The notes: generated by a model not told the origin, from the sequence alone. A DNA stretch of 64,000 bases from an uncultured Lachnospiraceae bacterium (GCA_910585345.1 CAJUDS010000002.1:219274-283273), one strand, 5' to 3'. Positions 43,784 to 53,039 are shown, counted from the first letter of the stretch. Translations and numbers: made by a program.

Positions 43784-43814
43784 ACTGCCCTGGTTTATAA
43801 AAAACCAGGGCAGT
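43784..43814. terminator. Bidirectional terminator between uxs and rmlD
   Basis: ACTGCCCTGGTTT (43784-43796) pairs with AAACCAGGGCAGT (43802-43814), 13 perfect pairs, loop of five. A T-rich stretch follows on each strand (CTTCCTCTC on plus, TTTTATCAA on minus). Confidence 0.82.
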
Positions 43815-43821
43815 CTTCCTC

Positions 43822-44676
43822 TCAAAGCGTTTTCATATATTCCGCAACAGCCTTTTCCCAGGATGAAAATTTAAAGTCCGTCGTCATTTCCAACATGTAA
43901 TTGTCGAGCACCGAATAAGCCGGGCGATCCGCCTGTCCCGGAAATTTCTTTTCATATTCCTGCGTACTGATTCCCTCTACAACAGTAGATTTCCCTGCCA
44001 GACGGAAAATTTCCACTGCAAACTGTGCCCAGCTGCATTCTCCTTCACAGGTGGCATGGAATACGCCGTAATTCTCAGTTGGAAGCAGATACGCAATCAG
44101 CTTCGCAAGCTCCATAGAATATGTCGGCGTGCCATGCTGGTCGTTTACCACCTGCACTGTATCATTGCTTTCGGAAAGTTTGAGCATTGTTTTGACAAAA
44201 TTATTTCCCTCGCCATACAACCATGCGGTACGCAGAATAAAATACCTGCTGCTGAACTGCTCCACCGCCCTTTCTCCCTGTAATTTCGTTATTCCGTAAA
44301 CACTCTTCGGATCCACCTGGTCAAATTCCCTGTAATGTTTATCCGTATTACCTGAAAAAACATAGTCCGTGGAAATCTGAAACATTTTTGCCCCGGTTTC
44401 CTGCGAAGCAATGCCCAGATTTCTCGCACCTAGCACATTGATCCGGAATGCATTGTCTTTGTCTCTCTCACAGCCGTTTACATTCGTATGCGCCGCACAA
44501 TTGACCACAGCATAAGGCTTTATCTCTCTGGCAAACGCCATTACACGGTCGATATCCGTAATGTCCAATTGCGCCACATCCGTATTGACGAGCTGATATT
44601 CGCTGTTATCCGCCATTATCCGGTTGACAGCCCTGCCCAATTGCCCATTACAACCTGTTATCAAAATATTTCTCAT
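43822..44676 (-). CDS. rmlD: dTDP-4-dehydrorhamnose reductase
   Basis: 284 residues. ILITGCNGQLGRAVNRI is the NADP motif; AAHTNVNGCERD, QISTDYVFSG and the catalytic VYGITKLQGE (Tyr and Lys) are typical of RmlD/RfbD. VVNDQHGTPTYSMELAKLI is the characteristic C-terminal segment. It finishes dTDP-L-rhamnose. RmlA, B and C are not in the window, so it is an orphan here. Follows leuA by nine bases with AGGAGG site, so it may be co-transcribed with leuA. Confidence 0.93.
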   Translation of the reverse strand: MRNILITGCNGQLGRAVNRIMADNSEYQLVNTDVAQLDITDIDRVMAFAREIKPYAVVNCAAHTNVNGCERDKDNAFRINVLGARNLGIASQETGAKMFQISTDYVFSGNTDKHYREFDQVDPKSVYGITKLQGERAVEQFSSRYFILRTAWLYGEGNNFVKTMLKLSESNDTVQVVNDQHGTPTYSMELAKLIAYLLPTENYGVFHATCEGECSWAQFAVEIFRLAGKSTVVEGISTQEYEKKFPGQADRPAYSVLDNYMLEMTTDFKFSSWEKAVAEYMKTL

Positions 44677-44685
44677 ATTTGCCTC

Positions 44686-46362
44686 CTATTTACCCAATCC
44701 CAGTCTGTTTACCGCAGAAAACAGCGCCCGGATAGACGCTCTTGTAATATTGGAACTCACGCCTACGCCATACGTTACCCTGCCGCTGTCAGCATCAAGC
44801 AGATGGATATAGGCAGCCGCCTGGGAATTGGCGCCACTCTGCAATGCATGCTCTTCGTAATCCAGTACTTTAATACGTACGCCGAGCGTTTCCTGTATTC
44901 CCCGCTGCACAGCATCGATCGGCCCGTTTCCAACTGCTTCGAATTGTTTCTTTTCTCCATGATCGGTAAACGTCACATTCACTTTTGTATCAAACTGTGA
45001 TTTAGTTTCCCCCGACAGATCAGAAACATGCAGCCTCCTGAAATGCAGCGGTTCTTTTTGATTCAAATATTCGATCCGGAACTGCTCCATGATTTCCTCC
45101 GGCGATACTTCCCCCTGCTTTTCAGATATCGTCTGTATAGCGCCGGCAAATTCTTTATGCATTGCCTTTGGCAGTTTAAAACCAAAGTAAGTATCCATAA
45201 TAAACGCAACGCCGCCCTTGCCTGACTGAGAGTTGATACGGACAATAGGCTCATATTCTCTTCCGATGTCCGCCGGATCAATCGGCAGATAAGGCACCTG
45301 CCAGTATTCTCCGCCCCGCTCCTTCATTGCCTGGATGCCTTTGTTGATTGCATCCTGATGCGAGCCGGAAAAAGCCGTAAATACCAGTTTACCCGCGTAC
45401 GGATGCCGGGGATGGATCGGAATTTTACAACATCTTTCGTAGATCTCAATGCTTTCGTTGATACATTCTATCTGCAGCACCGGATCAATCCCCTGTGAAA
45501 ACATATTATAGGCAATATTCAGCACATCTACGTTCCCCGTACGCTCCCCGTTTCCAAACAGAGTTCCTTCCACACGCTCTGCTCCCGCCAGCAGTGCAAG
45601 CTCTGCGGATGCCACACCTGTTCCTCTGTCATTGTGCGGATGTACGCTCAGAATAATGCTTTCCCGGTCTTCAAAATGCTTATTCATCCATTCAATCTGG
45701 TCCGCATATACATTGGGTGTATTTGTCTCCACCGTAGAAGGCAGATTGATAATAATCGGATTCTCTTTCGTCGCTCCCCATTCCCGCTGCACCGCAGTAC
45801 AGATATCAAGCGCAAAATCCAACTCTGTGCCGGTAAAACTTTCCGGAGAATATTCCAAAATAATCCTGCCCGGAAAACGCGATGCATGCTCTTTTACAAG
45901 CTGTGTTCCCCGGATTGCAATTCCTTTGATTTCTTCTTTGTCCATATGAAATACCACATCACGCTGTAAAGTAGATGTGGAATTGTAAATATGCACGATC
46001 GCCTGCTTACACCCTTCAATCGCTTCAAATGTTCTGATGATCTGCTCTTCCCGGCACTGCGTCAACACCTGTACCTTTACGTCATCCGGTATCATTCTGC
46101 GGTCAACCAATTGCCGGAGGAAATCATACTCAATCTGGCTCGCCGCCGGAAAACCGATTTCAATCTCTTTAAAGCCCAGCTTAATCAAATACTGGAACAT
46201 TTCTACCTTTTCTTCCACGATCATAGGATCGATCAGCGCCTGATTTCCATCCCGCAAATCCACGCTGCACCAGATGGGCGCTTTTTCGATTTCTTTTCCC
46301 GGCCATTCCCGTTCCGGATAATATACAACCGGATTTTTTTGATAATGCTTATAATGCAACAT
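44686..46362 (-). CDS. leuA: 2-isopropylmalate synthase (LeuA2 long form)
   Basis: 558 residues. The HMGL-like TIM barrel begins WCSVDLRDGNQALIDPM, with EIEIGFPAAS, SVHPHNDRGTGVASAE (metal ligands) and GERTGNVD. The C-terminal ~130 residues form the LeuA dimer allosteric domain that senses leucine, ending GVSSNITRASIRALFSAVNRL. First step of leucine synthesis. A GAGGAAAGAGA ribosome site is present. An intrinsic terminator ends only 20 bases before the ATG. Confidence 0.95.
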   Translation of the reverse strand: MLHYKHYQKNPVVYYPEREWPGKEIEKAPIWCSVDLRDGNQALIDPMIVEEKVEMFQYLIKLGFKEIEIGFPAASQIEYDFLRQLVDRRMIPDDVKVQVLTQCREEQIIRTFEAIEGCKQAIVHIYNSTSTLQRDVVFHMDKEEIKGIAIRGTQLVKEHASRFPGRIILEYSPESFTGTELDFALDICTAVQREWGATKENPIIINLPSTVETNTPNVYADQIEWMNKHFEDRESIILSVHPHNDRGTGVASAELALLAGAERVEGTLFGNGERTGNVDVLNIAYNMFSQGIDPVLQIECINESIEIYERCCKIPIHPRHPYAGKLVFTAFSGSHQDAINKGIQAMKERGGEYWQVPYLPIDPADIGREYEPIVRINSQSGKGGVAFIMDTYFGFKLPKAMHKEFAGAIQTISEKQGEVSPEEIMEQFRIEYLNQKEPLHFRRLHVSDLSGETKSQFDTKVNVTFTDHGEKKQFEAVGNGPIDAVQRGIQETLGVRIKVLDYEEHALQSGANSQAAAYIHLLDADSGRVTYGVGVSSNITRASIRALFSAVNRLGLGK

Positions 46363-46381
46363 TCTCTTTCCTCACTTTCCC

Positions 46382-46413
46382 AAAAAAACCGGCCCACCCC
46401 GAAAGGTGGGCCG
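46382..46413 (-). terminator. Intrinsic terminator between ptsH and leuA
   Basis: On the minus strand CGGCCCACC pairs with GGTGGGCCG and is followed at once by TTTTTTT (46382-46388). It lies 18 bases after the ptsH stop and 20 before the leuA ATG. Confidence 0.9.
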
Positions 46414-46430
46414 ATAAACACAATTTCATC

Positions 46431-46694
46431 CTATTCCCCAAGACCGCCATCGATGATTGCAACCAAAGCCTTTAGAGCTTCTTCCTCATCCTCACCTTCG
46501 CATACGAATTCTACTTCATCGCCGCATTTCACACATGCACCAAGCACACTCAATACACTTTTGGCATTGGCAGTACTCTCTCTGAATGTAAATGTTATCA
46601 ATGATTTAAACTGCATTGCTTCTTTACACAGGATGCCGGCAGGTCTCAGATGTAGTCCGGTTGGGTTTTTGATCACTACCTTTTGGCTTACCAT
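46431..46694 (-). CDS. ptsH: HPr phosphocarrier protein
   Basis: 87 residues from ATG 46692-46694 (GGAGGAAGTAAAT). His15 is in PTGLHLRPA (11-19), the phosphorylation site, and Ser46 follows Lys45 in AKSVLSV, the regulatory HPr-kinase site of Gram-positives. It carries phosphate between enzyme I and sugar-specific PTS components. Enzyme I is not adjacent. It could be a regulatory paralogue (Crh has no His15), but both key residues are present here. Confidence 0.94.
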   Translation of the reverse strand: MVSQKVVIKNPTGLHLRPAGILCKEAMQFKSLITFTFRESTANAKSVLSVLGACVKCGDEVEFVCEGEDEEEALKALVAIIDGGLGE

Positions 46695-46757
46695 ATTTAC
46701 TTCCTCCAATTTATCTCTTATCCCATATCGGAATGATATGACCCCTTCTCTCCCTTT

Positions 46758-46786
46758 ATCATATCATGCCTTTTATGTTTCTACAA
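46758..46786 (-). promoter_or_regulatory. Sigma-A-type promoter for ptsH
   Basis: Minus strand TTGTAG (46781-46786), 17 bases, TATGAT (46758-46763), about 65 bases before the ptsH ATG. Confidence 0.65.
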
Positions 46787-46859
46787 GTGTATTCCTGTAT
46801 TTTCAGGACATAGCCATATAAGCCGTTTCAGCCGCATTGCGCGGCAGACACAAACCGCA

Positions 46860-48209
46860 TTACAACATACAATTCTGAATCAGTTCCGCCAGCTTCCTCG
46901 CTTCCTTTTCAATTAACTGCTGGTCCTTTCCTTCAATCATCACCCGCACCAGAGGTTCCGTGCCGGAAGGGCGGATCAGCACCCTCCCTTCTCCTGCAAA
47001 CATATTGTTCAATCTCCCGATCGCTTCTGCAATCTCCGGATATTCCATATATTTTTCTTTTTTATGATTGGGGACTTTGGCATTTACAAGCGCCTGCGGC
47101 AATACATCCATGATCTGAGAAAGCTCTGACAGCGGCTTCCCCGTTTCCACCAACACCTGCAGCAAATGCAGCGCGCTGAGCAGACCGTCTCCCGTCGTGT
47201 TCTCATCCAAAAAGATCACATGACCGGACTGTTCGCCGCCAAGGCTGGCGCCGATTTCCCGCATCCGTTCCAGTACATAACGGTCGCCTACCTTTGTCTG
47301 TTCCGCCTTGATTCCTTTTTCTTCTGCCATCAGGAAAAAGCCCAGATTACTCATCACCGTCACGACGATGGTATCTCCTTTCAATTTCCCCTGTTGGCGC
47401 ATATGATTCCCGACGATCGCCATAATCTGGTCGCCATCCACCACTTTCCCGTTTTCGTCCACCGCCAGAAGTCTGTCGGCATCTCCGTCAAAAGCAAGAC
47501 CAATATTCGCTCTTTCATACACGACCCTGGCCATCAACTCTTCCATATGGGTCGAACCACAGTTTGCATTGATGTTGCTGCCGTCCGGATTATTATGGAT
47601 GGCAATCACTTCCGCCCCCAGCTCTTTTAACGCTTCTACAGAAGTATAATATGAAGCGCCCTCCGCACAATCCACTACAATCCGCAGGGTACTCAAATCC
47701 ACCCCTACCGACTGCACAGCATGGTTAATATATTCTTCCCTGGCATCCGTGCGGTATTTGATTTTTCCCACTCCGGAACCAATCGGAAATTTAATATCCT
47801 TCATATCGCTCTTCAATAAGCGTTCGATTTCATCTTCCATAGAATCCGGCAGTTTATAACCGTCCCCATCGAAAAATTTGATTCCATTAAACTCTACCGG
47901 ATTGTGGGAAGCTGAAATGACTACACCCGCATCCACTTTATATTTTTTTGTTAGATACGCCACAGCAGGCGTCGGCACAACACCTACATAAACTGCATTG
48001 GCTCCTACGGAGCACGCGCCTGCCATCAAAGCATTCGCCAGCATATCTCCGGAAATTCTCGTATCACATCCCACCATAATGGTTGGTTTATGCTTGTTTT
48101 CCTTGGTAAGCACATAAGCGCCTGCCTGTCCCAGCTGCATCGCCAGCATTGGTGTCAGTTCCTCATTTGCAACTCCTCTTACGCCGTCTGTACCAAATAA
48201 TCTGCCCAT
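46860..48209 (-). CDS. glmM: Phosphoglucosamine mutase
   Basis: 449 residues. MGRLFGTDGVRGVAN is the family start; VVISASHNPVEFNG carries the phospho-Ser at residue 101; DGDADR is the metal loop and IRPSGTEPLVRVM the phosphate-binding C-terminus. It converts glucosamine-6-P to glucosamine-1-P for UDP-GlcNAc, feeding peptidoglycan and here PseB. It is the last gene of cdaA-cdaR-glmM, the conserved order in Firmicutes, where CdaR and GlmM modulate CdaA. Confidence 0.96.
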   Translation of the reverse strand: MGRLFGTDGVRGVANEELTPMLAMQLGQAGAYVLTKENKHKPTIMVGCDTRISGDMLANALMAGACSVGANAVYVGVVPTPAVAYLTKKYKVDAGVVISASHNPVEFNGIKFFDGDGYKLPDSMEDEIERLLKSDMKDIKFPIGSGVGKIKYRTDAREEYINHAVQSVGVDLSTLRIVVDCAEGASYYTSVEALKELGAEVIAIHNNPDGSNINANCGSTHMEELMARVVYERANIGLAFDGDADRLLAVDENGKVVDGDQIMAIVGNHMRQQGKLKGDTIVVTVMSNLGFFLMAEEKGIKAEQTKVGDRYVLERMREIGASLGGEQSGHVIFLDENTTGDGLLSALHLLQVLVETGKPLSELSQIMDVLPQALVNAKVPNHKKEKYMEYPEIAEAIGRLNNMFAGEGRVLIRPSGTEPLVRVMIEGKDQQLIEKEARKLAELIQNCML

Positions 48210-48223
48210 CTTTTCCTTTACCT

Positions 48224-49522
48224 CTATTCTTCATTATTAAGCGCTTCCTCAGCATCACTGATCGTAATCTGTACCGGCACCTCTTCCTTCTGCCTGATTC
48301 CATCCGGAAGCGTCAGTACCAAATTCATCTCATATACGCCTGCTGGCAGCTCTGTAAGAGAATACCTGTTCATATAATCAATAATATTAACACTGGCTGT
48401 CACGGCAGTCTGATCCATATTCTGCAGATTCTGTGCAAGCCCAACGGCATTTACCCGGATGCCTCCGTCCGGCTCCGCGATTTCTGCTGTCATCCCGGCC
48501 GGAATTCCCGTAATAGCCACCTTGTCTTTCTCAATCGTAAGCGCGGATGTGATTTCTCTCTCAATATGGACGGTCACATTGGCTTTCCCACTGAAATCGG
48601 CTTCTGCAAGCTGGATCGTATCCGGCAGATATTTTTTCAGCTCTATTGCCGTTGTCATATTACCGCTATACCCCGACACATTCAACTCCGCTTCAGGAAT
48701 CTCAAGCTGGGAAATGTTTTTCATTGCATTTCCTTTTCCTGCAACTAGTACCGTAGCCGGGCTGCTTTCAATCACACCGGTCAGCGCATATCCGTCTGCC
48801 GGAACCCCACTCGCAGTAAACACAAGCGGAATACGTTTTGTTTCCAAAATCTCTACGTTTACCTTCACCTGCTCAAGACTCTTTTTAAGATTTTTATTTT
48901 CGATCAGATTATTATCCGCATCATATAACCGTATTGACACATCTGTGCGAATATCCTCCGACAATCCTGATATTGTAACCGATACCTCTGCTCTGTCCAC
49001 CTGGCTTACTACAGACTCCGGCCCGGACAGGCTTACCAGATTCTGGTCCGAAGTGATATTGCCAAGGATATAACCTTCAGCCACTTCACCTACGGTTGCC
49101 GTTTCAATTACAAACTGCTTTCTCTCCATGTTTTCAATGTTGATCAGCATATTTTCAGTAGAGGAACTGATACTCTCCAATTTATTATTGTATTTATTCG
49201 TGGCAAGCTTTATGCGTACCATCGTATCCATAAAATTAATTTCCTGCATGTCTGCTGTGGCAATGATGTTTTCTTCCCCCAGTGTATCCAATATACTGCG
49301 TTTTGCCCAAACAGTCACATCAATCACATCCGTACCGTCCAATACCTCATAGACCTTTCCCTGACTGGTAACAGCATCTGTATTCAGTATTTCTACCGGT
49401 ATATTCCGAAACACCGTTTTATCCACCGGATCATTAATATTGATCACAATGAACCATATGACGATGGAAAACAAGACTGCAAGAATTTTCAGGGCCAGAT
49501 TAGCTGTCAATTTCTTTTTCAT
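48224..49522 (-). CDS. cdaR: CdaA regulatory protein (YbbR-domain)
   Basis: 432 residues. One N-terminal helix, ALKILAVLFSIVIWFIVIN, anchors a large extracellular region built of four YbbR-like repeats, each with KxVxV-type endings (for example VAEGYILGNIT and VPADGYALTGV). It overlaps the end of cdaA by 23 bases. CdaR/YbbR binds and modulates the diadenylate cyclase. Assignment rests on architecture plus position between cdaA and glmM. Confidence 0.92.
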   Translation of the reverse strand: MKKKLTANLALKILAVLFSIVIWFIVININDPVDKTVFRNIPVEILNTDAVTSQGKVYEVLDGTDVIDVTVWAKRSILDTLGEENIIATADMQEINFMDTMVRIKLATNKYNNKLESISSSTENMLINIENMERKQFVIETATVGEVAEGYILGNITSDQNLVSLSGPESVVSQVDRAEVSVTISGLSEDIRTDVSIRLYDADNNLIENKNLKKSLEQVKVNVEILETKRIPLVFTASGVPADGYALTGVIESSPATVLVAGKGNAMKNISQLEIPEAELNVSGYSGNMTTAIELKKYLPDTIQLAEADFSGKANVTVHIEREITSALTIEKDKVAITGIPAGMTAEIAEPDGGIRVNAVGLAQNLQNMDQTAVTASVNIIDYMNRYSLTELPAGVYEMNLVLTLPDGIRQKEEVPVQITISDAEEALNNEE

Positions 49523-50381
49523 TCTTTGCTCTTCCCTTCCACAATCTTCTTTTTTTCTCTTCCAGCGGTTTATTTTGAATCTTGGTCAGCTTCTCCTTCA
49601 ACTCTTCCGAATCCAGATTGCGGTATAATTGTCCTTCGTATGCCACGCTCACATGGCCTGTTTCCTCTGAGACGATTATTGTAAGAGAATCTGTCACTTC
49701 CGCTATCCCGACTCCCGCCCTGTGCCGCGTACCCAGCTCCTTGCTCAGCCCCATATTATCCGAGAGCGGCAGATAACAGGTCGCGGATACAATACGATTC
49801 CCTCTGACGATTACCGCTCCGTCATGCAGCGGCGTATTATGCTCAAAAATATTAATCAGCAGCTGGCTGGTGAGTAAACCGTCCACTCCGATTCCCGTTC
49901 TCTCATATTCCCCCAAAGACTGATTTTGCTCAATCACAATCAGGGCGCCCGTCTTTGCCCTGCCCATCTCAAAGCATGCCTTAATCATTTCCTGCATTGT
50001 CTGGTCGGAAAACCTTCCTTCCGTATCCCTGGAACTGTCAAACGGAACAATGGATGCAAAAAAGTTCGTTCTGCCAAGCTGTTCCAAAGCCCTGCGCAGT
50101 TCCGGCTGCAGTACAACCACAGTGGCAATTACCGCTAAACTCAGCACATTTTCCGCTATCCACAGGATCGTCGTCATATTAAAGACAGCGGCAATCAAAA
50201 TCAATGCCATGATTAGGGCGATGCCTTTCAGCAAAGACCATGCACGGGTGTCTTTGATCCACAAAATAATCTGGTACACCAAAAAAGAGATTATCATAAT
50301 CTCCACTACATCGGTCCACCTTATAGACGGCATGTGAAGCCGATTTAAATAGATTCCTGCATAGTTTGCCAACTGACCCAT
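49500..50381 (-). CDS. cdaA: Diadenylate cyclase CdaA
   Basis: 293 residues. Three N-terminal helices (about 24-42, 51-68 and 72-95) precede the DAC domain, which has the catalytic PLHDGAVIV (DGA at 187-189) and GTRHRAGVG (RHR at 219-221). It joins two ATP to c-di-AMP, an essential regulator of turgor and wall synthesis. The C-terminal ~35 residues are basic. Start lacks a perfect ribosome site (GAGTGGAA). Confidence 0.96.
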   Translation of the reverse strand: MGQLANYAGIYLNRLHMPSIRWTDVVEIMIISFLVYQIILWIKDTRAWSLLKGIALIMALILIAAVFNMTTILWIAENVLSLAVIATVVVLQPELRRALEQLGRTNFFASIVPFDSSRDTEGRFSDQTMQEMIKACFEMGRAKTGALIVIEQNQSLGEYERTGIGVDGLLTSQLLINIFEHNTPLHDGAVIVRGNRIVSATCYLPLSDNMGLSKELGTRHRAGVGIAEVTDSLTIIVSEETGHVSVAYEGQLYRNLDSEELKEKLTKIQNKPLEEKKRRLWKGRAKNEKEIDS

Positions 50382-50382
50382 A

Positions 50383-51381
50383 CTATTTCATTCCACTCTT
50401 ATCTGTTTTCCTGATTACGCTGCCTGTTGCGCGCGGCGGCTGCGCAGCGCTTTTATTTTGTGACGTTATTTTTTTGATCGTTTTTGATGGTTTCGACATC
50501 ATAATCTTGGGTACTGCTTTTACATAATAATAATATTCATCATCTTCGAACTGTACGTACTCCGTACGGGAATAATCAACGTTGAACACAAAAAACTGCA
50601 ATAACTTTACAATTCCAAGCGACAAAACTGCGCCGATCACTGTCGAGATAATGGAAATATTGGTATCAAACATCAAATCCCCTGCAAAAAGAATGCCAAT
50701 TCCAACAAGCGTCCCTGTAATGATGGCAATTGTCCATGAATGATTCACCCGCAGCCTGCGGATCATATATACAAGCAATACCGTAACCGCAAAAGCAAAT
50801 ACCATAACGAACATTGTTTTGTTGTTTAACAGTCCGTCCACCACATAACGGTATTTCTGTATGGCATTTTCGGCATCCATAGTGTTTAATGTCGAAACGC
50901 TTTCCGAAATATATTGCAAAATGCTGTAAACGATCACACCGCAACCGACAGATACCGCTGAAGCAGGCGTTCCCATCAGTCCCGCCGACAATGGCATGAC
51001 AAACGGAATATGCAGAGAACAACATATCGGCGTCAAAAGAGTCGCCAACGTATCTCTCGGTGAAAAACGGAAATACAATAGAAACATAACAAGAAAAAGC
51101 GCCAATACCACAACCGCACACTCTAAAGAAAAAGCGTACAGATGCAGCAGGATAAATACTGCTGCCGTTAAAAGCATAAAGTTCATTGGTAAGAAAGAGC
51201 ACAAAAGTGCGGCTACAAGAACAATCGTCACACTATTCAGCCTGCTCATATAGCCCAGTTTTGCATTGATCAACATGATCGTAATAAGGGACAGAAGGAA
51301 TTTAACAACCGGCGTAATATAAATTTCATATTTTCCGTAAATTCCCTTCAAGTACTCTTTCAGGACTAATAAATTTGTCAT
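50383..51381 (-). CDS. Conserved membrane protein upstream of cdaA
   Basis: 332 residues with about eight membrane helices, followed by a polar tail of ~80 residues containing VQFEDDEYYYYVKAVPKI and a basic, Ser/Thr-rich end. No recognised domain name. It is one base upstream of cdaA, in the same operon, and starts after AAAGGAAAAATT. Its association with c-di-AMP synthesis makes a wall- or osmolyte-linked role plausible; that is position-based only. Confidence 0.75.
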   Translation of the reverse strand: MTNLLVLKEYLKGIYGKYEIYITPVVKFLLSLITIMLINAKLGYMSRLNSVTIVLVAALLCSFLPMNFMLLTAAVFILLHLYAFSLECAVVVLALFLVMFLLYFRFSPRDTLATLLTPICCSLHIPFVMPLSAGLMGTPASAVSVGCGVIVYSILQYISESVSTLNTMDAENAIQKYRYVVDGLLNNKTMFVMVFAFAVTVLLVYMIRRLRVNHSWTIAIITGTLVGIGILFAGDLMFDTNISIISTVIGAVLSLGIVKLLQFFVFNVDYSRTEYVQFEDDEYYYYVKAVPKIMMSKPSKTIKKITSQNKSAAQPPRATGSVIRKTDKSGMK

Positions 51382-51405
51382 AATTTTTCCTTTCAGAAAT
51401 TTCTC

Positions 51406-51804
51406 CTATCGTTTGAAGTCCTCTTCATATAATTCAGACAGCTCTTTTAGATGGGAGTAATATTTCTTCAGGCTCTTTTTCGCCCGACTATAACGGTAGG
51501 AATATACGAGATACGAGATAAACGTATATGTCCCTGTAAATATCACATAGGTAAGCAGAAGCTTCCTGCCTGTTTCCAAAAGATCAACCTGGTACATCTC
51601 TTTCATCACTGTCTCAAAGTGGTAAAATCCGTAAACACCAAGCGCGATCGCGAAGGAAAGCGTGCCGCTGATAATCGACTTCATAACCTGCAGACTGATA
51701 TAATCGCTCCTGAAATAATTTCCAATTGCAATATTATGCCGGCCTTCATTTTCCTCATAAGAAGCCATCTTTGTCATCAGCTTGATCCGCTCTTCATGCA
51801 GCAT
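51406..51804 (-). CDS. Small membrane protein, first gene of the c-di-AMP operon
   Basis: 132 residues from ATG 51802-51804 (AGGGGTGAAGGG upstream). Two membrane helices (about residues 40-60 and 78-98) separated by a short loop, and a C-terminal basic amphipathic stretch SRAKKSLKKYYSHLKEL that may be coiled coil. No family recognised. It is the first gene downstream of a consensus promoter and is followed 24 bases later by the second membrane protein and cdaA. Confidence 0.7.
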   Translation of the reverse strand: MLHEERIKLMTKMASYEENEGRHNIAIGNYFRSDYISLQVMKSIISGTLSFAIALGVYGFYHFETVMKEMYQVDLLETGRKLLLTYVIFTGTYTFISYLVYSYRYSRAKKSLKKYYSHLKELSELYEEDFKR

Positions 51805-51881
51805 CCCTTCACCCCTTCCAATGTGTGCACATGCCAACATACGCCTGAACTCAATTCATGCGAATGACTCCGGGCGCCCAT

Positions 51882-51910
51882 AGTATAGCACAAAAATCCA
51901 TCTCTGTAAA
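51882..51910 (-). promoter_or_regulatory. Sigma-A-type promoter for the cdaA operon
   Basis: Minus strand TTTACA (51905-51910), 17 bases, TATACT (51882-51887). It lies directly after the stop of the YvyF-like gene and leaves an untranslated leader of about 75 bases. Confidence 0.75.
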
Positions 51911-51911
51911 A

Positions 51912-52319
51912 TCAGCGGTCTAAGTAGCGCATTCTCGGATTTTCTTTGGTGTCTTTCCGCGCAGGCGTCTCGGGCTTTGGTTTTTCATATGTGCTTTTCA
52001 GATTATTTACCATAGTATTCTTACACTTCTCACAGAACCGCCCTGTCCTAATCATAGCGCCGCATTTTTCACAATTGATTCCCACCGGCGAATCATCCGA
52101 AAAGACCAGTCTCTCTTCCCTGATCCATTGATGAAGCTGTGTCGTTTCCACCTCGCACGCCTGCGATATCTCCGGAATATTGGCGCCCTTATTTTCCCGA
52201 ATATAATCCTTTACTTCCTGAAATTTCTGTTCCAGCTTCTCTTTGCATGCAGGACAGATCGGAATACCTACCACATAATTAAAAATCCTTCCGCATTTTC
52301 TGCAATTGCGTACATTCAT
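51912..52319 (-). CDS. YvyF/FliA-operon-type zinc-finger protein (TIGR03826-like)
   Basis: 135 residues. N-terminal CRKCGR and CPACK pairs and a later CEKCGAMIRTGRFCEKC form two zinc-binding sites around a small helical segment (IPEISQACEVETTQLHQWI) resembling a MerR/HTH-like fold. This matches YvyF, which lies between comFC and flgM in Bacillus. The upstream neighbour here is a comF gene, giving the same order. A flgM does not follow. Role in late flagellar gene expression is by analogy. Confidence 0.8.
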   Translation of the reverse strand: MNVRNCRKCGRIFNYVVGIPICPACKEKLEQKFQEVKDYIRENKGANIPEISQACEVETTQLHQWIREERLVFSDDSPVGINCEKCGAMIRTGRFCEKCKNTMVNNLKSTYEKPKPETPARKDTKENPRMRYLDR

Positions 52320-52337
52320 ACTAACACCCTCCCCGTT

Positions 52338-53030
52338 TTATCCTCTGCCAACAGCCAAAGAAATAAAATAGATATCTCTGATTCCGGCTTCCTGCAGAAC
52401 GGCCGCCATAGCATCCACAGTACTGCCTGTCGTGTAAATATCGTCAATGATTATAATTGTATCTAATTTTACATCATTTTGATCTATTTTAAAAGCCCTT
52501 TTCAAATTATTTTGACGCATCTGTCTGTTCAGACATTTCTGTGGCGTCGTTTTCTTCACCCGTTTGATCAGGCTCGTATTTACAGGAATTCCCAATTCCT
52601 TTCCAAGACTGCGCGCAATCACTTCTGCCTGATTGTATCCCCGCTCCCGTTTTCTTATTCTGTGCAGCGGTACGGGTACCAGCGCATCCGGATGCCACAA
52701 ACAAATTACCGCGCCCAAATATTCCGCCATCTTTTTCCCGTAAAATTCACCATATTCCTTCCGTCCTTTATATTTAAAACGGTAAATGGATCTTTTGATA
52801 TCGGGGTACTCATACAATGCCCGCCCTTCCCGGTAAAAATGTTTCCGCTCCGAGCAGTCTGGGCAGTATTCCTGTCTCTCATCACGCAGCGGTTTACCGC
52901 ACTTTCTACAGTAAGGACTTTTTATTGGTTTCCACATCTCCGTGCAGGAAGGGCATATATATTCTCCCAGCGGCTGTACCCGGTCGCACACCGGGCATCT
53001 CCTCGGAAAAAGTAAATCCAGTAAAATCAT
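52338..53030 (-). CDS. comF: ComF family phosphoribosyltransferase-like protein
   Basis: 230 residues. An N-terminal double zinc ribbon (CPVC, CPSC, CRKCG, CPDC) is followed by the PRTase domain with VPVPLHRIRKRERGYNQAE and IIIIDDIYTTGSTVDAM, the PRPP loop. ComFC-like proteins are needed for transformation in competent bacteria; the exact reaction is unsettled. The ATG lacks a clear ribosome site and comes ten bases after recD2, so translational coupling is likely. Confidence 0.9.
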   Translation of the reverse strand: MILLDLLFPRRCPVCDRVQPLGEYICPSCTEMWKPIKSPYCRKCGKPLRDERQEYCPDCSERKHFYREGRALYEYPDIKRSIYRFKYKGRKEYGEFYGKKMAEYLGAVICLWHPDALVPVPLHRIRKRERGYNQAEVIARSLGKELGIPVNTSLIKRVKKTTPQKCLNRQMRQNNLKRAFKIDQNDVKLDTIIIIDDIYTTGSTVDAMAAVLQEAGIRDIYFISLAVGRG

Positions 53031-53039
53031 ATTCTATTT

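Noticed and set aside
46835..46852. GCCGC-GCGGC hairpin after glmM as a terminator
   Set aside because: Only five pairs and no T tract on the minus strand.
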